Notes: a model not told the origin generated them from the sequence alone. Counted from the first letter of the stretch, positions 16,714 through 24,678 are shown. The stretch: 64,000 bases of DNA from Paraburkholderia sp. C35 (GCF_003121405.1 NZ_QBUY01000026.1:21234-85233), one strand, 5' to 3'. A program made the numbers and translations.

Positions 16714-16757
16714 GCAAGGCGTAGCGCCGCACGCAGTCGCCACAGCGACTCGCGGCG
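16697..16757 (+). promoter_or_regulatory. Alternative stem-loops of the leu attenuator
   Basis: Stem A pairs CGCTACG (16697-16703, inside the CTA codon cluster) with CGTAGCG (16720-16726). Stem B pairs CGCCGC (16725-16730) with GCGGCG (16752-16757), with a nested AGTCGC/GCGACT stem at 16735-16750. Stems A and B share 16725-16726, so they compete in part. A ribosome stalled on the CTA codons would block stem A. No T-run follows stem B, so if this terminates it may need Rho. Confidence 0.5.
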
Positions 16758-17046
16758 GTCCTCAAAGCAGTTCCTGTTGCACCCCAGTCCGTAGTTCCTT
16801 CAAAACCTGTAGTCGTCCGTATTCGTCCGTTTATCGCGCGGATGAATCGCGAGGGTCAAATGCACGTTGCATGGGCTTCCGTTCCAGTCGTCGCCTTCGT
16901 CATCGTTCCGATGACATTGTTCGTTCGCGCCCGTTCGTTGCTCCCGCTAGCGCCCGGCTCGCGGGACGTGCATCTGTGGCAGCCCGCCAGCCGCTCGACG
17001 CCACATCACCCAGCACACGACTAGACGAATCGAACGAGGCCTTACC
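16714..17046 (+). other. Untranslated region between the leu leader and leuA
   Basis: About 330 bp remain between the leader stop and leuA. Besides stem B (16725-16757) there is another hairpin, CCCGC-T-AGC (16943-16951) with GCT-C-GCGGG (16957-16965). A 60-codon open frame at 16842-17024 shows no ribosome site or family similarity and is probably not a gene. Confidence 0.45.
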
Positions 17047-18705
17047 ATGATGCGCAACCCTGCCGAGAAGTACCGTCCCTTCCCCACCGTCCGTTTGACC
17101 GGCCGCAAGTGGCCCACCCGCACGATCGAGCACGCGCCGATCTGGATGAGTACCGACTTGCGCGACGGCAACCAGTCGCTGATCGAGCCGATGAGCATCG
17201 CGCAGAAGACCGAGTTCTTCGAGATGCTCGTCGCAATCGGTTTCAAGGAGATCGAAGTCGGTTTTCCGTCGGCGTCGCAAACCGACTTCGATTTCGTGCG
17301 CAAGCTGATCGACGAAAAGCGCATCCCCGACGATGTGACCATCGAAGTGCTCGTGCAGTCGCGTGAAGACCTGATCGCGCGCACCTTCGAGGCGCTCGAA
17401 GGCGTGCCGCGCGCGATCGTTCACCTTTACAACGCGATCGCGCCGTCGTTCCGCAAGATCGTGTTCGGGTTGTCGCAGGAAGAGGTGAAGGCACTGGCCG
17501 TGGACGGCACGCGCATGATTCGCGAGCACGCCGATGCCCGTCCGCAGACGCACTGGACCTACCAGTATTCGCCCGAAACCTTCAGCATGACCGAGTTGCC
17601 GTTCGCGCGCGAAGTCTGCGACGCCGTCGCGCAGACGTGGCGTCCGACGCGCGATCACAAGATGATCGTGAACCTGCCCGCCACGGTCGAAGCGGCGACG
17701 CCGAACGTCTACGCCGACCAGATCGAGTGGATGGACCGCAATCTCGGTTATCGCGACAGCATCGTGTTGTCGGTGCATCCGCATAACGACCGCGGCACGG
17801 CCGTCGCCGCCGCCGAACTCGCGTTGATGGCGGGCGCGGACCGCATCGAAGGATGTCTGTTCGGCAACGGTGAGCGCACGGGCAACGTCGATATCGTGAC
17901 GCTCGCGATGAACCTCTACACGCAGGGCATCGATCCCGGCCTCGACTTCTCGGATATCGATGCCGTGCGCCGCGTGGTCGAGCGCTGCAACCAGATTCCT
18001 GTGCACCCGCGCCATCCGTATGCCGGCGACCTCGTCTACACGGCGTTCTCCGGCTCGCATCAGGACGCGATCCGCAAGGGTTTCGCGCAGCAACAGCCCG
18101 ACGCCGTGTGGGAAGTGCCGTATTTGCCCATCGATCCCGCCGATGTGGGCCGCAGCTACGACGCCGTGATCCGCGTGAACAGCCAGTCCGGCAAGGGCGG
18201 CGCGACGTATCTGCTCGAACGCGGCATGGGCTTCGCGCCGCCGCGCCGCGTGCAGATCGAGTTCAGCCACGCGGTGCAGTCGGTGGCCGATCAGTCGGGC
18301 GAGGAAGTGACGGGCGATGCCGTCTGCGCGCTGTTCGCCCGCGAATATTTCGAGGCGGACGGTCCGGCGCAACGCGTGAATGGCTCGACGGTGCGCTGGA
18401 ACAAGCGCGAGATCAGCGTGCCGGCAACCGCCGCAGCAAGCATCGACGGCCATGAGGCGTATGCGAAAGCGGTCGCGCGCGAAATGGCAGCGGCCGCCGA
18501 CGTCGCGATCGAAATCACCTCGTTCGAGACCATGCGCACGACGGATGGCCGCACCGCCGTATTCGTCGCCAGCCGCGTCGGCGAGCAGCCGTTGCGGCAT
18601 GGCGTAGGTGTCGCGCAAGACGAAATGACGGCCGTCGTCGATGCTGTCGTCAGCGGCGTCAATCGCGCGGGTTGGGCAGCCGTCGACCGGCGTGTGGCGG
18701 CGTAA
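17047..18705 (+). CDS. leuA: 2-isopropylmalate synthase (type 2 LeuA)
   Basis: Claisen condensation of acetyl-CoA with 2-ketoisovalerate, the first committed step of leucine synthesis. The 552-residue protein has the DRE-TIM catalytic barrel with WMSTDLRDGNQSLIEPM, the metal motif SVHPHNDRGTAVAA, GCLFGNGERTGNVD, and a C-terminal regulatory/dimer domain (about 430-552) that confers leucine feedback in the family. The sequence matches the longer, fungal/actinobacterial-like LeuA type 2. ATG 17047 follows GAGG at 17036-17039; a second ATG at 17050 is also possible. The gene stands alone, so leuBCD lie elsewhere. Confidence 0.96.
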   Translation: MMRNPAEKYRPFPTVRLTGRKWPTRTIEHAPIWMSTDLRDGNQSLIEPMSIAQKTEFFEMLVAIGFKEIEVGFPSASQTDFDFVRKLIDEKRIPDDVTIEVLVQSREDLIARTFEALEGVPRAIVHLYNAIAPSFRKIVFGLSQEEVKALAVDGTRMIREHADARPQTHWTYQYSPETFSMTELPFAREVCDAVAQTWRPTRDHKMIVNLPATVEAATPNVYADQIEWMDRNLGYRDSIVLSVHPHNDRGTAVAAAELALMAGADRIEGCLFGNGERTGNVDIVTLAMNLYTQGIDPGLDFSDIDAVRRVVERCNQIPVHPRHPYAGDLVYTAFSGSHQDAIRKGFAQQQPDAVWEVPYLPIDPADVGRSYDAVIRVNSQSGKGGATYLLERGMGFAPPRRVQIEFSHAVQSVADQSGEEVTGDAVCALFAREYFEADGPAQRVNGSTVRWNKREISVPATAAASIDGHEAYAKAVAREMAAAADVAIEITSFETMRTTDGRTAVFVASRVGEQPLRHGVGVAQDEMTAVVDAVVSGVNRAGWAAVDRRVAA

Positions 18706-18786
18706 CACTGCGTAACGACGACACGGCACGCACCGCCAACGTCGTCAGCCGCAAGAAAGGATTCAGCAGGACCGCAGAAGCGCAAA

Positions 18787-18811
18787 CGCCGGCGATCAAC
18801 CGTCGCCGGCG
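18787..18811. terminator. Hairpin between convergent leuA and NTF2-like genes
   Basis: CGCCGGCGA (18787-18795) pairs with TCGCCGGCG (18803-18811) around a 7-nt loop, in the 164-bp gap between converging stops. No T-run follows, so it is terminator-like only. Confidence 0.4.
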
Positions 18812-18869
18812 CGCACGGACCGCTCAGGAAGCGACATCCGTCAGATATAGAGTGACAGCGCGATCCGCG

Positions 18870-19253
18870 TCACTCGATCGCGCAACGCGTCGCCTGCCAT
18901 GCGATCAGCCGCCACTTGCCGCCTTCCTGCGCCTGAATCGCCATGTAGGCAATCGGAAAAAGCAGCGCGCCGTTGTTCGCTTCCATCTCGATCAGCGCGC
19001 GCCCGGTGACGACGCAGGTCTCGCTGCCGACAGGCAGCACGTCCTGCGACTGCACCTCGATCTGGCGATAACGCCGGCGCCCGGCCGTAATGCCGTCGAT
19101 GAACTGCTGCTTCGACTCGCGTTTGCCGTTCGTATGGACGTATATGACGTGGTCCGACAGCAGCGCGTCGAGTTGCTGGCCGTTTCCTTCCACCATCGCG
19201 CGAAAACGATCGCGCTCCAGCCCGCGAATCGCTTCGATCACTTTAGCCGCCAT
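18870..19253 (-). CDS. NTF2-like (SnoaL/DUF4440-type) protein
   Basis: A 127-residue cone-fold protein. The visible pattern is an N-terminal helix (VIEAIRGLERDRFRAMVEGN), LDALLSDHVIYVHTNGKRESKQQFIDGI, and strands ending VTGRALIEMEANNG and GKWRLIAWQATR, typical of the DUF4440/nuclear-transport-factor-2 superfamily. These include small isomerases and many uncharacterised proteins, so no reaction is claimed. ATG 19253 is preferred, with AGGGG 8 nt before it; a TTG at 19286 would also be in frame. It lies 45 bp downstream of the pagL stop and may be cotranscribed with it. Confidence 0.8.
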   Translation of the reverse strand: MAAKVIEAIRGLERDRFRAMVEGNGQQLDALLSDHVIYVHTNGKRESKQQFIDGITAGRRRYRQIEVQSQDVLPVGSETCVVTGRALIEMEANNGALLFPIAYMAIQAQEGGKWRLIAWQATRCAIE

Positions 19254-19298
19254 CGCGTTCGCCCCTATCGACGACAGCGCCGACAACGGCCGCAGTCG

Positions 19299-19862
19299 TC
19301 AGAAGTTGTACTGCACGTAAATCTGCTGGAAATTTATACCAGGATTCGGCTCTTTGATACTTGCATTGGAAACGTGCTGAAACCGGTAGCCGAACTGATA
19401 CTGCTGATGCTCGCCGAATTGCGCGCCCACGCCCACCATGTCGGCGAACTGGAACGCCGAACTGAGTGTGTAGGTCGAAGAAATGCGGGGATGCGTCAGC
19501 AGCCGCACACCGACGCCGGCTTCGACGAACGGGCGGAAATAACCCGAGCCTTTGATGAACCGCACCACCGGCGTCACGCCGAATTCGCCGACATTGTCGT
19601 GAACGTTGCCTTCATCCGTATGCCACCAGGCCGCGTGCGCTTCGCCGATCAGCGCAAAGTGCCAGCCGCCGATTTCCCACCAGGTCAGGTTCGGATCCCA
19701 GACAAAACCGAGATCGAGTTTGCGGACGTGGTGATCGGCCAGACCACCCGCGATCTGAACACCGAACTGATCCGCCGAAGCCAGACTGCACACGCCGAGT
19801 AGCGCCACGGCGACAGCACATTTGAGTGCCAGATTAGACGAAGCCTTGTTCTTGTTTTCCAT
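19299..19862 (-). CDS. pagL: PagL-like lipid A 3-O-deacylase (acyloxyacyl hydrolase family)
   Basis: A 187-residue outer-membrane barrel. A signal peptide (ALKCAVAVALLGVCSLASA|D) precedes beta strands, and the C-terminus ends in Phe, as usual for outer-membrane barrels. The catalytic His-X-Ser-Asn motif with its context is present as RFQHVSNASIKEPNPGINF, as in PagL, which removes the 3-linked acyl chain from lipid A. Burkholderiaceae and Ralstonia carry such homologues. ATG 19862 places the signal peptide correctly. It is divergent from rpoH, with a 350-bp shared region. Confidence 0.85.
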   Translation of the reverse strand: MENKNKASSNLALKCAVAVALLGVCSLASADQFGVQIAGGLADHHVRKLDLGFVWDPNLTWWEIGGWHFALIGEAHAAWWHTDEGNVHDNVGEFGVTPVVRFIKGSGYFRPFVEAGVGVRLLTHPRISSTYTLSSAFQFADMVGVGAQFGEHQQYQFGYRFQHVSNASIKEPNPGINFQQIYVQYNF

Positions 19863-20104
19863 CGTACGTCCACCGGATGCGGGGTTGAGCGAGGACATCG
19901 CGACTGACATTTTAGAGATAGAAGCAAGTATCGGACCCTTTAATCGCATCCGAAAAGGCGCAAATGACTGCTTCTATTTCCGAAAAAATCTTACCGTCGA
20001 TTGCAGAATCATGCCGGAGCGGAAGAATCCTAAGCGTTCGGTGGCAAACCCGCAGATGAGGTACGATGCTATTAAATGTGCAATTTCGATAGCACACCGG
20101 GAAC

Positions 20105-20134
20105 TTGGAAGCCCCTACGGCTTCTAAGTATTAG
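20105..20134 (+). promoter_or_regulatory. Candidate rpoH promoter overlapping CIRCE
   Basis: TTGGAA (20105-20110, 4/6) and TATTAG (20129-20134, 4/6) are spaced by 18 bp. The -10 overlaps the left arm of the CIRCE inverted repeat by four bases, so a bound repressor would occlude it. Confidence 0.4.
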
Positions 20135-20157
20135 CACTCGGTAGATGAGAGTGCTAA
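20131..20157 (+). promoter_or_regulatory. CIRCE element (HrcA operator) upstream of rpoH
   Basis: TTAGCACTC (20131-20139), a 9-bp spacer (20140-20148) and GAGTGCTAA (20149-20157) match the canonical CIRCE consensus TTAGCACTC-N9-GAGTGCTAA exactly. CIRCE is the operator of the heat-shock repressor HrcA, usually at groESL or dnaK. Its place 55 bp before the rpoH start implies that HrcA controls sigma-32 synthesis here. Confidence 0.92.
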
Positions 20158-20212
20158 CATCCATCGTGGTCTGGCTTTGCCGGACTTTTGTCTGAATAAA
20201 GGAGTTTGCTAC

Positions 20213-21148
20213 GTGAGCAACACATTGACCCTTCCGAGTACTCTGAGCCCGTCGTCGGCTAAGGCCGCTCCGGCAGGTGCACTGGCGCTCTCGCATGCTT
20301 CTCTTCTGCCCGGCCAGCTGGGCAATATCGACGCCTACATCCAGGCCGTGAACCGGATTCCGATGCTGACGCCGGCAGAAGAGCGCCAGTACGCCACTGA
20401 GTTCCGCGAGCAGAACAACCTCGATTCGGCGCGCAAGCTCGTCCTGTCGCACCTGCGGCTGGTCGTGTCGATTGCGCGTAACTATCTGGGTTATGGACTG
20501 CCGCACGCCGATCTGATCCAGGAAGGCAACATTGGCCTGATGAAGGCCGTGAAGCGCTTCGACCCTGAGCAGAACGTGCGTCTCGTTTCGTACGCGATGC
20601 ACTGGATCAAGGCCGAGATCCACGAGTACATCCTGCGCAACTGGCGCATGGTGAAAGTGGCGACGACCAAGGCGCAACGCAAGCTGTTCTTCAACCTGCG
20701 CAGCCACAAGCAAGGGTTGCAGTCGTTCACGCCGGACGAGATCGACGGCCTGGCGAAAGAGCTGAACGTGAAGCGCGAAGAAGTGGCCGAAATGGAAACG
20801 CGTCTGTCGGGCGGCGATATCGCGCTCGAAGGCCAGGTCGAGGACGGTGAAGAAGCGTTCGCGCCGATCGCCTATCTGGCCGATTCGCACAGCGAACCGA
20901 CGGCCGTGCTGGCCGCGCGTCAGCGCGACAAGCTGCAAAGCGACGGTATCGCAAGCGCGCTGGAATCGCTCGATCCGCGCAGCCGCCGCATCATCGAAGC
21001 GCGCTGGCTGCAGGTCGAAGACGACGGCTCGGGCGGCTCGACGCTGCACGAACTGGCTGACGAGTTCGGCGTATCGGCTGAACGTATCCGCCAGATCGAA
21101 GCAAGCGCGATGAAGAAGATGCGCACCGCGCTCGCCCAGTACGCGTAA
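20213..21148 (+). CDS. rpoH: RNA polymerase heat-shock sigma factor sigma-32
   Basis: The 311-residue group 3/RpoH sigma factor directs transcription of chaperone and protease genes. Region 1.2 starts at IDAYIQAVNRIPMLTPAEE, and region 2 reads LVLSHLRLVVSIARNYLGYG and LPHADLIQEGNIGLMKAVKR. The RpoH box QRKLFFNLRS is present, and region 4.2 is ELADEFGVSAERIRQIEASA. The start is GTG 20213, with AAGGAG 8 nt upstream; an in-frame ATG at 20177 lies upstream of that ribosome site and is rejected. It is followed by a good terminator and is probably monocistronic. A CIRCE element precedes it. Confidence 0.97.
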   Translation: MSNTLTLPSTLSPSSAKAAPAGALALSHASLLPGQLGNIDAYIQAVNRIPMLTPAEERQYATEFREQNNLDSARKLVLSHLRLVVSIARNYLGYGLPHADLIQEGNIGLMKAVKRFDPEQNVRLVSYAMHWIKAEIHEYILRNWRMVKVATTKAQRKLFFNLRSHKQGLQSFTPDEIDGLAKELNVKREEVAEMETRLSGGDIALEGQVEDGEEAFAPIAYLADSHSEPTAVLAARQRDKLQSDGIASALESLDPRSRRIIEARWLQVEDDGSGGSTLHELADEFGVSAERIRQIEASAMKKMRTALAQYA

Positions 21149-21200
21149 TCATAGAGAAGCAGCGGGCGCGCCGGACATCGGCGTAACCCGTTTCTGACAG

Positions 21201-21233
21201 AACCCTGCTCTTCGCAAGAAGGCAGGGTTTTTT
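21201..21233 (+). terminator. Intrinsic terminator after rpoH
   Basis: AACCCTGC (21201-21208) pairs with GCAGGGTT (21222-21229), with an inner TCTT/AAGA stem around CGC and a 2-nt bulge, then a run of six T (21228-21233). Confidence 0.85.
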
Positions 21234-21285
21234 ATTGCGCGTCGTCAAATATTGCGTCGATTCGAGTCAACGTCGAGACATTGGC

Positions 21286-21314
21286 TTGACCTCACGCAAG
21301 ACAAGACTTATTAG
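21286..21314 (+). promoter_or_regulatory. Promoter of the cytochrome bd operon
   Basis: TTGACC (21286-21291, 5/6), a 17-bp spacer and TATTAG (21309-21314, 4/6). The predicted start near 21321 leaves a leader of about 140 nt before cydP. I looked for an FNR-type TTGAT-N4-ATCAA box in 21149-21460 and did not find one. Confidence 0.5.
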
Positions 21315-21460
21315 TGATAGAGCCAAGCCGCCCTCGCGACACGATGACGCGGGGCCGCCCGTCGGACCATTCCTACAATGGTCATGCACGCGCCAGTGTG
21401 GCCGCTTATGCGCATTGGATCCTGCCGGGACAACCGGCGCGATGTCGTTGCCGATCGAAC

Positions 21461-21733
21461 ATGGCCATCACGCTCAACCAGAGGAAGGCTTCACGCCGCA
21501 CGCTCGCCAGCCGGATCGTGGCGTGGGCGCGTGGCCCGACCTTCGCGCGCGATATCGCGATCGTGCTCGCGATCAAATTTGCCCTTCTGTTCGCGCTCAA
21601 GTTCGCGTTCTTCAATCATCCACAGGCGCAGAACATGTCGCTGCCGCCTGCGCAGGTGACTCAGGCACTGCTTTCAGTGCCGATGTCCGCTCCACCGCCG
21701 CCTTCGACCCGAGGTGACAGTCATGCCCGCTAG
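21461..21733 (+). CDS. cydP: Small cytochrome bd oxidase subunit CydP
   Basis: A 90-residue protein with one clear transmembrane helix, FARDIAIVLAIKFALLFALK, flanked by a basic N-terminus (NQRKASRRTLASRIVAWARG) and a short Pro-rich tail. This matches the CydP family of putative small cytochrome oxidase subunits found just before cydA in beta-proteobacteria. ATG 21461 is chosen; an in-frame GTG at 21314 would overlap the promoter -10. Its last 11 bases overlap the cydA start, which implies translational coupling. Confidence 0.82.
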   Translation: MAITLNQRKASRRTLASRIVAWARGPTFARDIAIVLAIKFALLFALKFAFFNHPQAQNMSLPPAQVTQALLSVPMSAPPPPSTRGDSHAR

Positions 21734-23312
21734 CGACGTCGTCGATCTCTCGCGCCTGCAGTTCGCCGTCACGGCGCTCTATCACTTCCTGTTCGTGCCG
21801 CTGACGCTCGGCCTGTCCTGGCTGCTCGTCATTATGGAAAGCGTCTACGTGATGACGGGCAAGCCGATCTACAAGGACATGACGCAGTTCTGGGGCAAGC
21901 TGTTCGGCATCAACTTCGCGATGGGCGTGACCACCGGCCTCACGCTCGAATTCCAGTTCGGCACCAACTGGTCGTACTACTCGCACTACGTCGGCGATAT
22001 TTTCGGCGTGCCGCTGGCTGTAGAAGGGCTGATGGCGTTCTTTCTCGAATCGACCTTCGTCGGGTTGTTCTTCTTCGGCTGGAACCGGCTGTCGCGCGTC
22101 CAGCATCTCGGCGTCACGTTCCTCGTGGCGCTCGGTTCGAACCTGTCGGCGCTGTGGATTCTCATTGCGAACGGCTGGATGAACAATCCCGTCGGCGCCG
22201 AGTTCAACTACGAAACCATGCGCATGGAGCTGTCGAGCCTGTTCGCCGTGATCTTCAACCCGGTCGCGCAGGTGAAGTTCGTGCATACGGTGTCGGCGGG
22301 TTATGTGACGGCGTCGATGTTCGTGCGGGGGCTTTCTTCCTGGTATCTGCTCAAGCGTCGCGATATCGACTTCGCGCTGCGCTCGTTCGCGGTCGCGTCC
22401 GGTTTCGGGCGTGCGGCCACTTTATGCGTGATCGTGCTCGGCGACGAATCGGGTTACACCACGGGTGAAGTCCAGCAGATGAAGCTCGCCGCCATCGAAT
22501 CCGAATGGGAAACCGCGCCGCCGCCCGCGCCGTTCACGATTGTCGGCATTCCGAACCAGCAGGAAGAACGCACCGATTACGCGTTGCGCGTGCCGTACGC
22601 GCTCGGCATCATCGCGACGCGTTCGCTCGACGAACCCGTGATCGGTCTGAAAGAACTGATGGCGCGCAACGAGACGCGTATCCGCAACGGCATGCTCGCA
22701 TACGACGCGCTGCAAAAGATCAAGCAGGGTGACGCCAGCGACGCCACGCACGCCGCCTTCGACCAGCACAAAAAAGACCTCGGCTACGGCCTGATGCTCA
22801 AGCAGTTCACGCCGAACGTCACCGACGCCACCGCCGAGCAGATCAAACAGGCGGCCAAGAAAACCGTGCCGCCCGTGCTGCCCGTGTTCTGGTCGTTCCG
22901 GTTGATGGTCGGTCTCGGCATCCTGTTCCTCGTGACCTTTGTGCTGGCGTTCTTCTTCTGCGCGCAACGCTCACTCTTGCGCCGCAGCCGACGCTGGTTC
23001 CTGCGCTGGGCCGTGTGGGCGATTCCGCTGCCGTGGCTCGCGGCGGAATTCGGCTGGATCGTCGCGGAACTCGGGCGGCAACCATGGACGATCGCGGGCA
23101 TCCTGCCGACTTCGCTCTCAGCCTCCAGCCTGAAGGCTGGCGATGTGTATCTGAGTCTCGCGGGCTTCGTGGTGTTCTACACGGCGCTCTTCATCATCGA
23201 AATCACGCTGATGTTTAAGTACGCGCGGCTCGGGCCATCGTCGCTGCATACGGGCCGCTATTACCACGAGCGGACCGCAAAGCCGACAGTCGGCGCGAAC
23301 ACGGCCGCGTAA
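21723..23312 (+). CDS. cydA: Cytochrome bd ubiquinol oxidase subunit I
   Basis: Quinol-oxidising, heme-bearing subunit of the bd-type oxygen reductase in the inner membrane. The 529-residue protein has the N-terminal DLSRLQFAVTALYHFLFVPL (heme b595 His), GRQPWTIAGILPT near the C-terminus, and multiple membrane helices. The segment GEVQQMKLAAIESEWET is the Q-loop quinol-site region (Lys and Glu present), followed by an extended loop (about 255-375) of the long-Q-loop class. ATG 21723 is preferred over GTG 21714 because GAGG lies 8 nt before it. The helix run before the Q loop looks compact, so a careful alignment is worthwhile. Confidence 0.94.
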   Translation: MPASDVVDLSRLQFAVTALYHFLFVPLTLGLSWLLVIMESVYVMTGKPIYKDMTQFWGKLFGINFAMGVTTGLTLEFQFGTNWSYYSHYVGDIFGVPLAVEGLMAFFLESTFVGLFFFGWNRLSRVQHLGVTFLVALGSNLSALWILIANGWMNNPVGAEFNYETMRMELSSLFAVIFNPVAQVKFVHTVSAGYVTASMFVRGLSSWYLLKRRDIDFALRSFAVASGFGRAATLCVIVLGDESGYTTGEVQQMKLAAIESEWETAPPPAPFTIVGIPNQQEERTDYALRVPYALGIIATRSLDEPVIGLKELMARNETRIRNGMLAYDALQKIKQGDASDATHAAFDQHKKDLGYGLMLKQFTPNVTDATAEQIKQAAKKTVPPVLPVFWSFRLMVGLGILFLVTFVLAFFFCAQRSLLRRSRRWFLRWAVWAIPLPWLAAEFGWIVAELGRQPWTIAGILPTSLSASSLKAGDVYLSLAGFVVFYTALFIIEITLMFKYARLGPSSLHTGRYYHERTAKPTVGANTAA

Positions 23313-23343
23313 CCGGTCACACGACGTCAAAGGACATGACGCT

Positions 23344-24480
23344 ATGGACTACCCAACTCTCAAACTGATCTGGTGGGTGCTCGTCGGCGTGCTGCTGATC
23401 GGCTTCGCGCTCACCGATGGCTTCGACATGGGCGCGGCGATCCTGCTGCCGTTCATCGGCAAGACCGACTCGGAGCGGCGCATCGTCGTGAATACGGTCG
23501 GCGCGACGTGGGAAGGCAACCAGGTATGGCTCATCACGGCCGGCGGCGCGATGTTCGCTGCGTGGCCGCTGGTGTACGCGGCGTCGTTTTCGGGCTTCTA
23601 TTTCGCGATGCTGCTCGTGCTGTTCTCGCTGTTCTTCCGCCCGGTCGGCTTCGACTATCGCGGCAAGCGCGACGATCCGCGCTGGCGCACCGCGTGGGAC
23701 TGGGCGCTGTTCGTCGGCGGCTTTGTGCCGGCGCTGGTATTCGGCGTCGCGTTCGGCAATCTGCTGCAAGGCGTGCCGTTCCAGTTCGATCAGGATCTGC
23801 GCGTCACCTATGAGGGCAGCTTCTGGGCGCTGCTCAATCCGTTCGCGCTGCTGTGCGGTCTGGTAAGCGTGTCGATGCTGGCTGCGCACGGCGCGGCATT
23901 CGTGAAGATGAAATCGGACGGCATCGTGGCGCGGCGCGCTTCCGTGGCGTTGCGCATCGCGTCGCTCGCTGCCGTCGCGCTGTTTCTGATCGCGGGCGTG
24001 CTGGTCGCGACGCTGATCGGCGGCTATCAGATCAGCGAGCCGGCGCCGCTCGATACCGTCGCCAATCCGCTGCTGAAAAACGTGATCGGCGCGCCAGGTC
24101 TGTGGCTGACCAACTACGCGATGTATCCGTGGATGATTGCAGCACCCGTCGTCGGTGTCGTGGGCGGCGTGCTCGCGCTGGTGCTGGCCAGTTCGCGCTT
24201 CGAGCGCTGCGCGTTTCTGTCGACGGCGCTGATGGTGATCGGCGTGATCCTGACAGCGGGCTTTTCGATGTTTCCGTTCATCATGCCGTCGTCGCTCGAT
24301 GGCCGCAGCAGCCTCACCGTATGGGATTCGACCTCGAGCCAGATGACGCTGCAGATCATGCTGATCGCGGTGATCATCTTCCTGCCCATCGTGCTGATTT
24401 ACACGAGCTGGGTGTATCGCGTGATGCGCGGCAAGGTGACCGCCGAAGCAATCGAGCAAAACCATCATTCGATGTACTGA
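23344..24480 (+). CDS. cydB: Cytochrome bd ubiquinol oxidase subunit II
   Basis: Partner of CydA, with 378 residues and eight or nine predicted membrane helices. Family landmarks are LIWWVLVGVLLIGFALTDGF, GANW-type VGATWEGNQVWLITAGGAMF, and a C-terminal SLTVWDSTSSQMTLQIMLIA segment. It starts 31 bp after the cydA stop and is followed by cydX 35 bp later, so cydPABX form one transcript. Confidence 0.96.
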   Translation: MDYPTLKLIWWVLVGVLLIGFALTDGFDMGAAILLPFIGKTDSERRIVVNTVGATWEGNQVWLITAGGAMFAAWPLVYAASFSGFYFAMLLVLFSLFFRPVGFDYRGKRDDPRWRTAWDWALFVGGFVPALVFGVAFGNLLQGVPFQFDQDLRVTYEGSFWALLNPFALLCGLVSVSMLAAHGAAFVKMKSDGIVARRASVALRIASLAAVALFLIAGVLVATLIGGYQISEPAPLDTVANPLLKNVIGAPGLWLTNYAMYPWMIAAPVVGVVGGVLALVLASSRFERCAFLSTALMVIGVILTAGFSMFPFIMPSSLDGRSSLTVWDSTSSQMTLQIMLIAVIIFLPIVLIYTSWVYRVMRGKVTAEAIEQNHHSMY

Positions 24481-24515
24481 CCCAACCGACTCAAGCGCGC
24501 AACAGGGAGCGAACC

Positions 24516-24644
24516 ATGTGGTACTTCAGCTGGATTCTCGGTATCGGGCTTGCGCTCGCGTTCGGCATCATCAACGTGATGTGGCTCGAGGCGAATAACG
24601 GCGTCGATCCCGACGCTCATGGAGCGGGCGAGGATAAGCGGTAA
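24516..24644 (+). CDS. cydX: Cytochrome bd small subunit CydX
   Basis: A 42-residue single-helix peptide beginning MWYFSWILGIGLALAFGIIN with the conserved VMWLEAN motif, diagnostic of CydX/YbgT. In E. coli this subunit stabilises the heme groups of the bd oxidase. An AGGGAGCGAACC ribosome site lies just before ATG 24516. It is below the usual gene-calling length. Confidence 0.93.
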   Translation: MWYFSWILGIGLALAFGIINVMWLEANNGVDPDAHGAGEDKR

Positions 24645-24651
24645 ACGCAAA

Positions 24652-24678
24652 ACGGCGCCCCGCGGGGCGCCGTCTTTT
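24652..24678. terminator. Terminator between cydX and nagE (bidirectional)
   Basis: A 22-bp near-perfect palindrome: ACGGCGCCCC (24652-24661) and GGGGCGCCGT (24664-24673), followed by CTTTT on the plus strand and a TTTT tract on the minus strand. It separates the convergent cyd and nag operons. Confidence 0.85.

Larger units (their letters stand above)
19863..20212. other. Divergent region between pagL and rpoH
   Basis: No gene is seen. It holds a short hairpin GAAGCC-CCTAC-GGCTTC (20108-20124), a candidate rpoH promoter, and the CIRCE element described separately. It is more AT-rich than its surroundings between about 19905 and 20100. Confidence 0.5.

Noticed and set aside
16842..17024. 60-codon frame between the leu leader and leuA
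   Set aside because: It has a hydrophobic patch but no Shine-Dalgarno, no similarity and no Leu-codon pattern; probably chance.
16900..18729. 609-codon antisense frame over leuA
   Set aside because: leuA has all catalytic motifs on the plus strand. The antisense product is a His/Arg-rich shadow with no recognisable domain.
20177..20212. Upstream ATG start for rpoH at 20177
   Set aside because: The AAGGAG ribosome site lies downstream of it and is correctly placed for GTG 20213, which also matches the usual RpoH N-terminus.
21149..21460. FNR/ANR box for the bd oxidase operon
   Set aside because: No TTGAT-N4-ATCAA-like site was found; only a weakly symmetric stretch around 21252-21270, too far from consensus.
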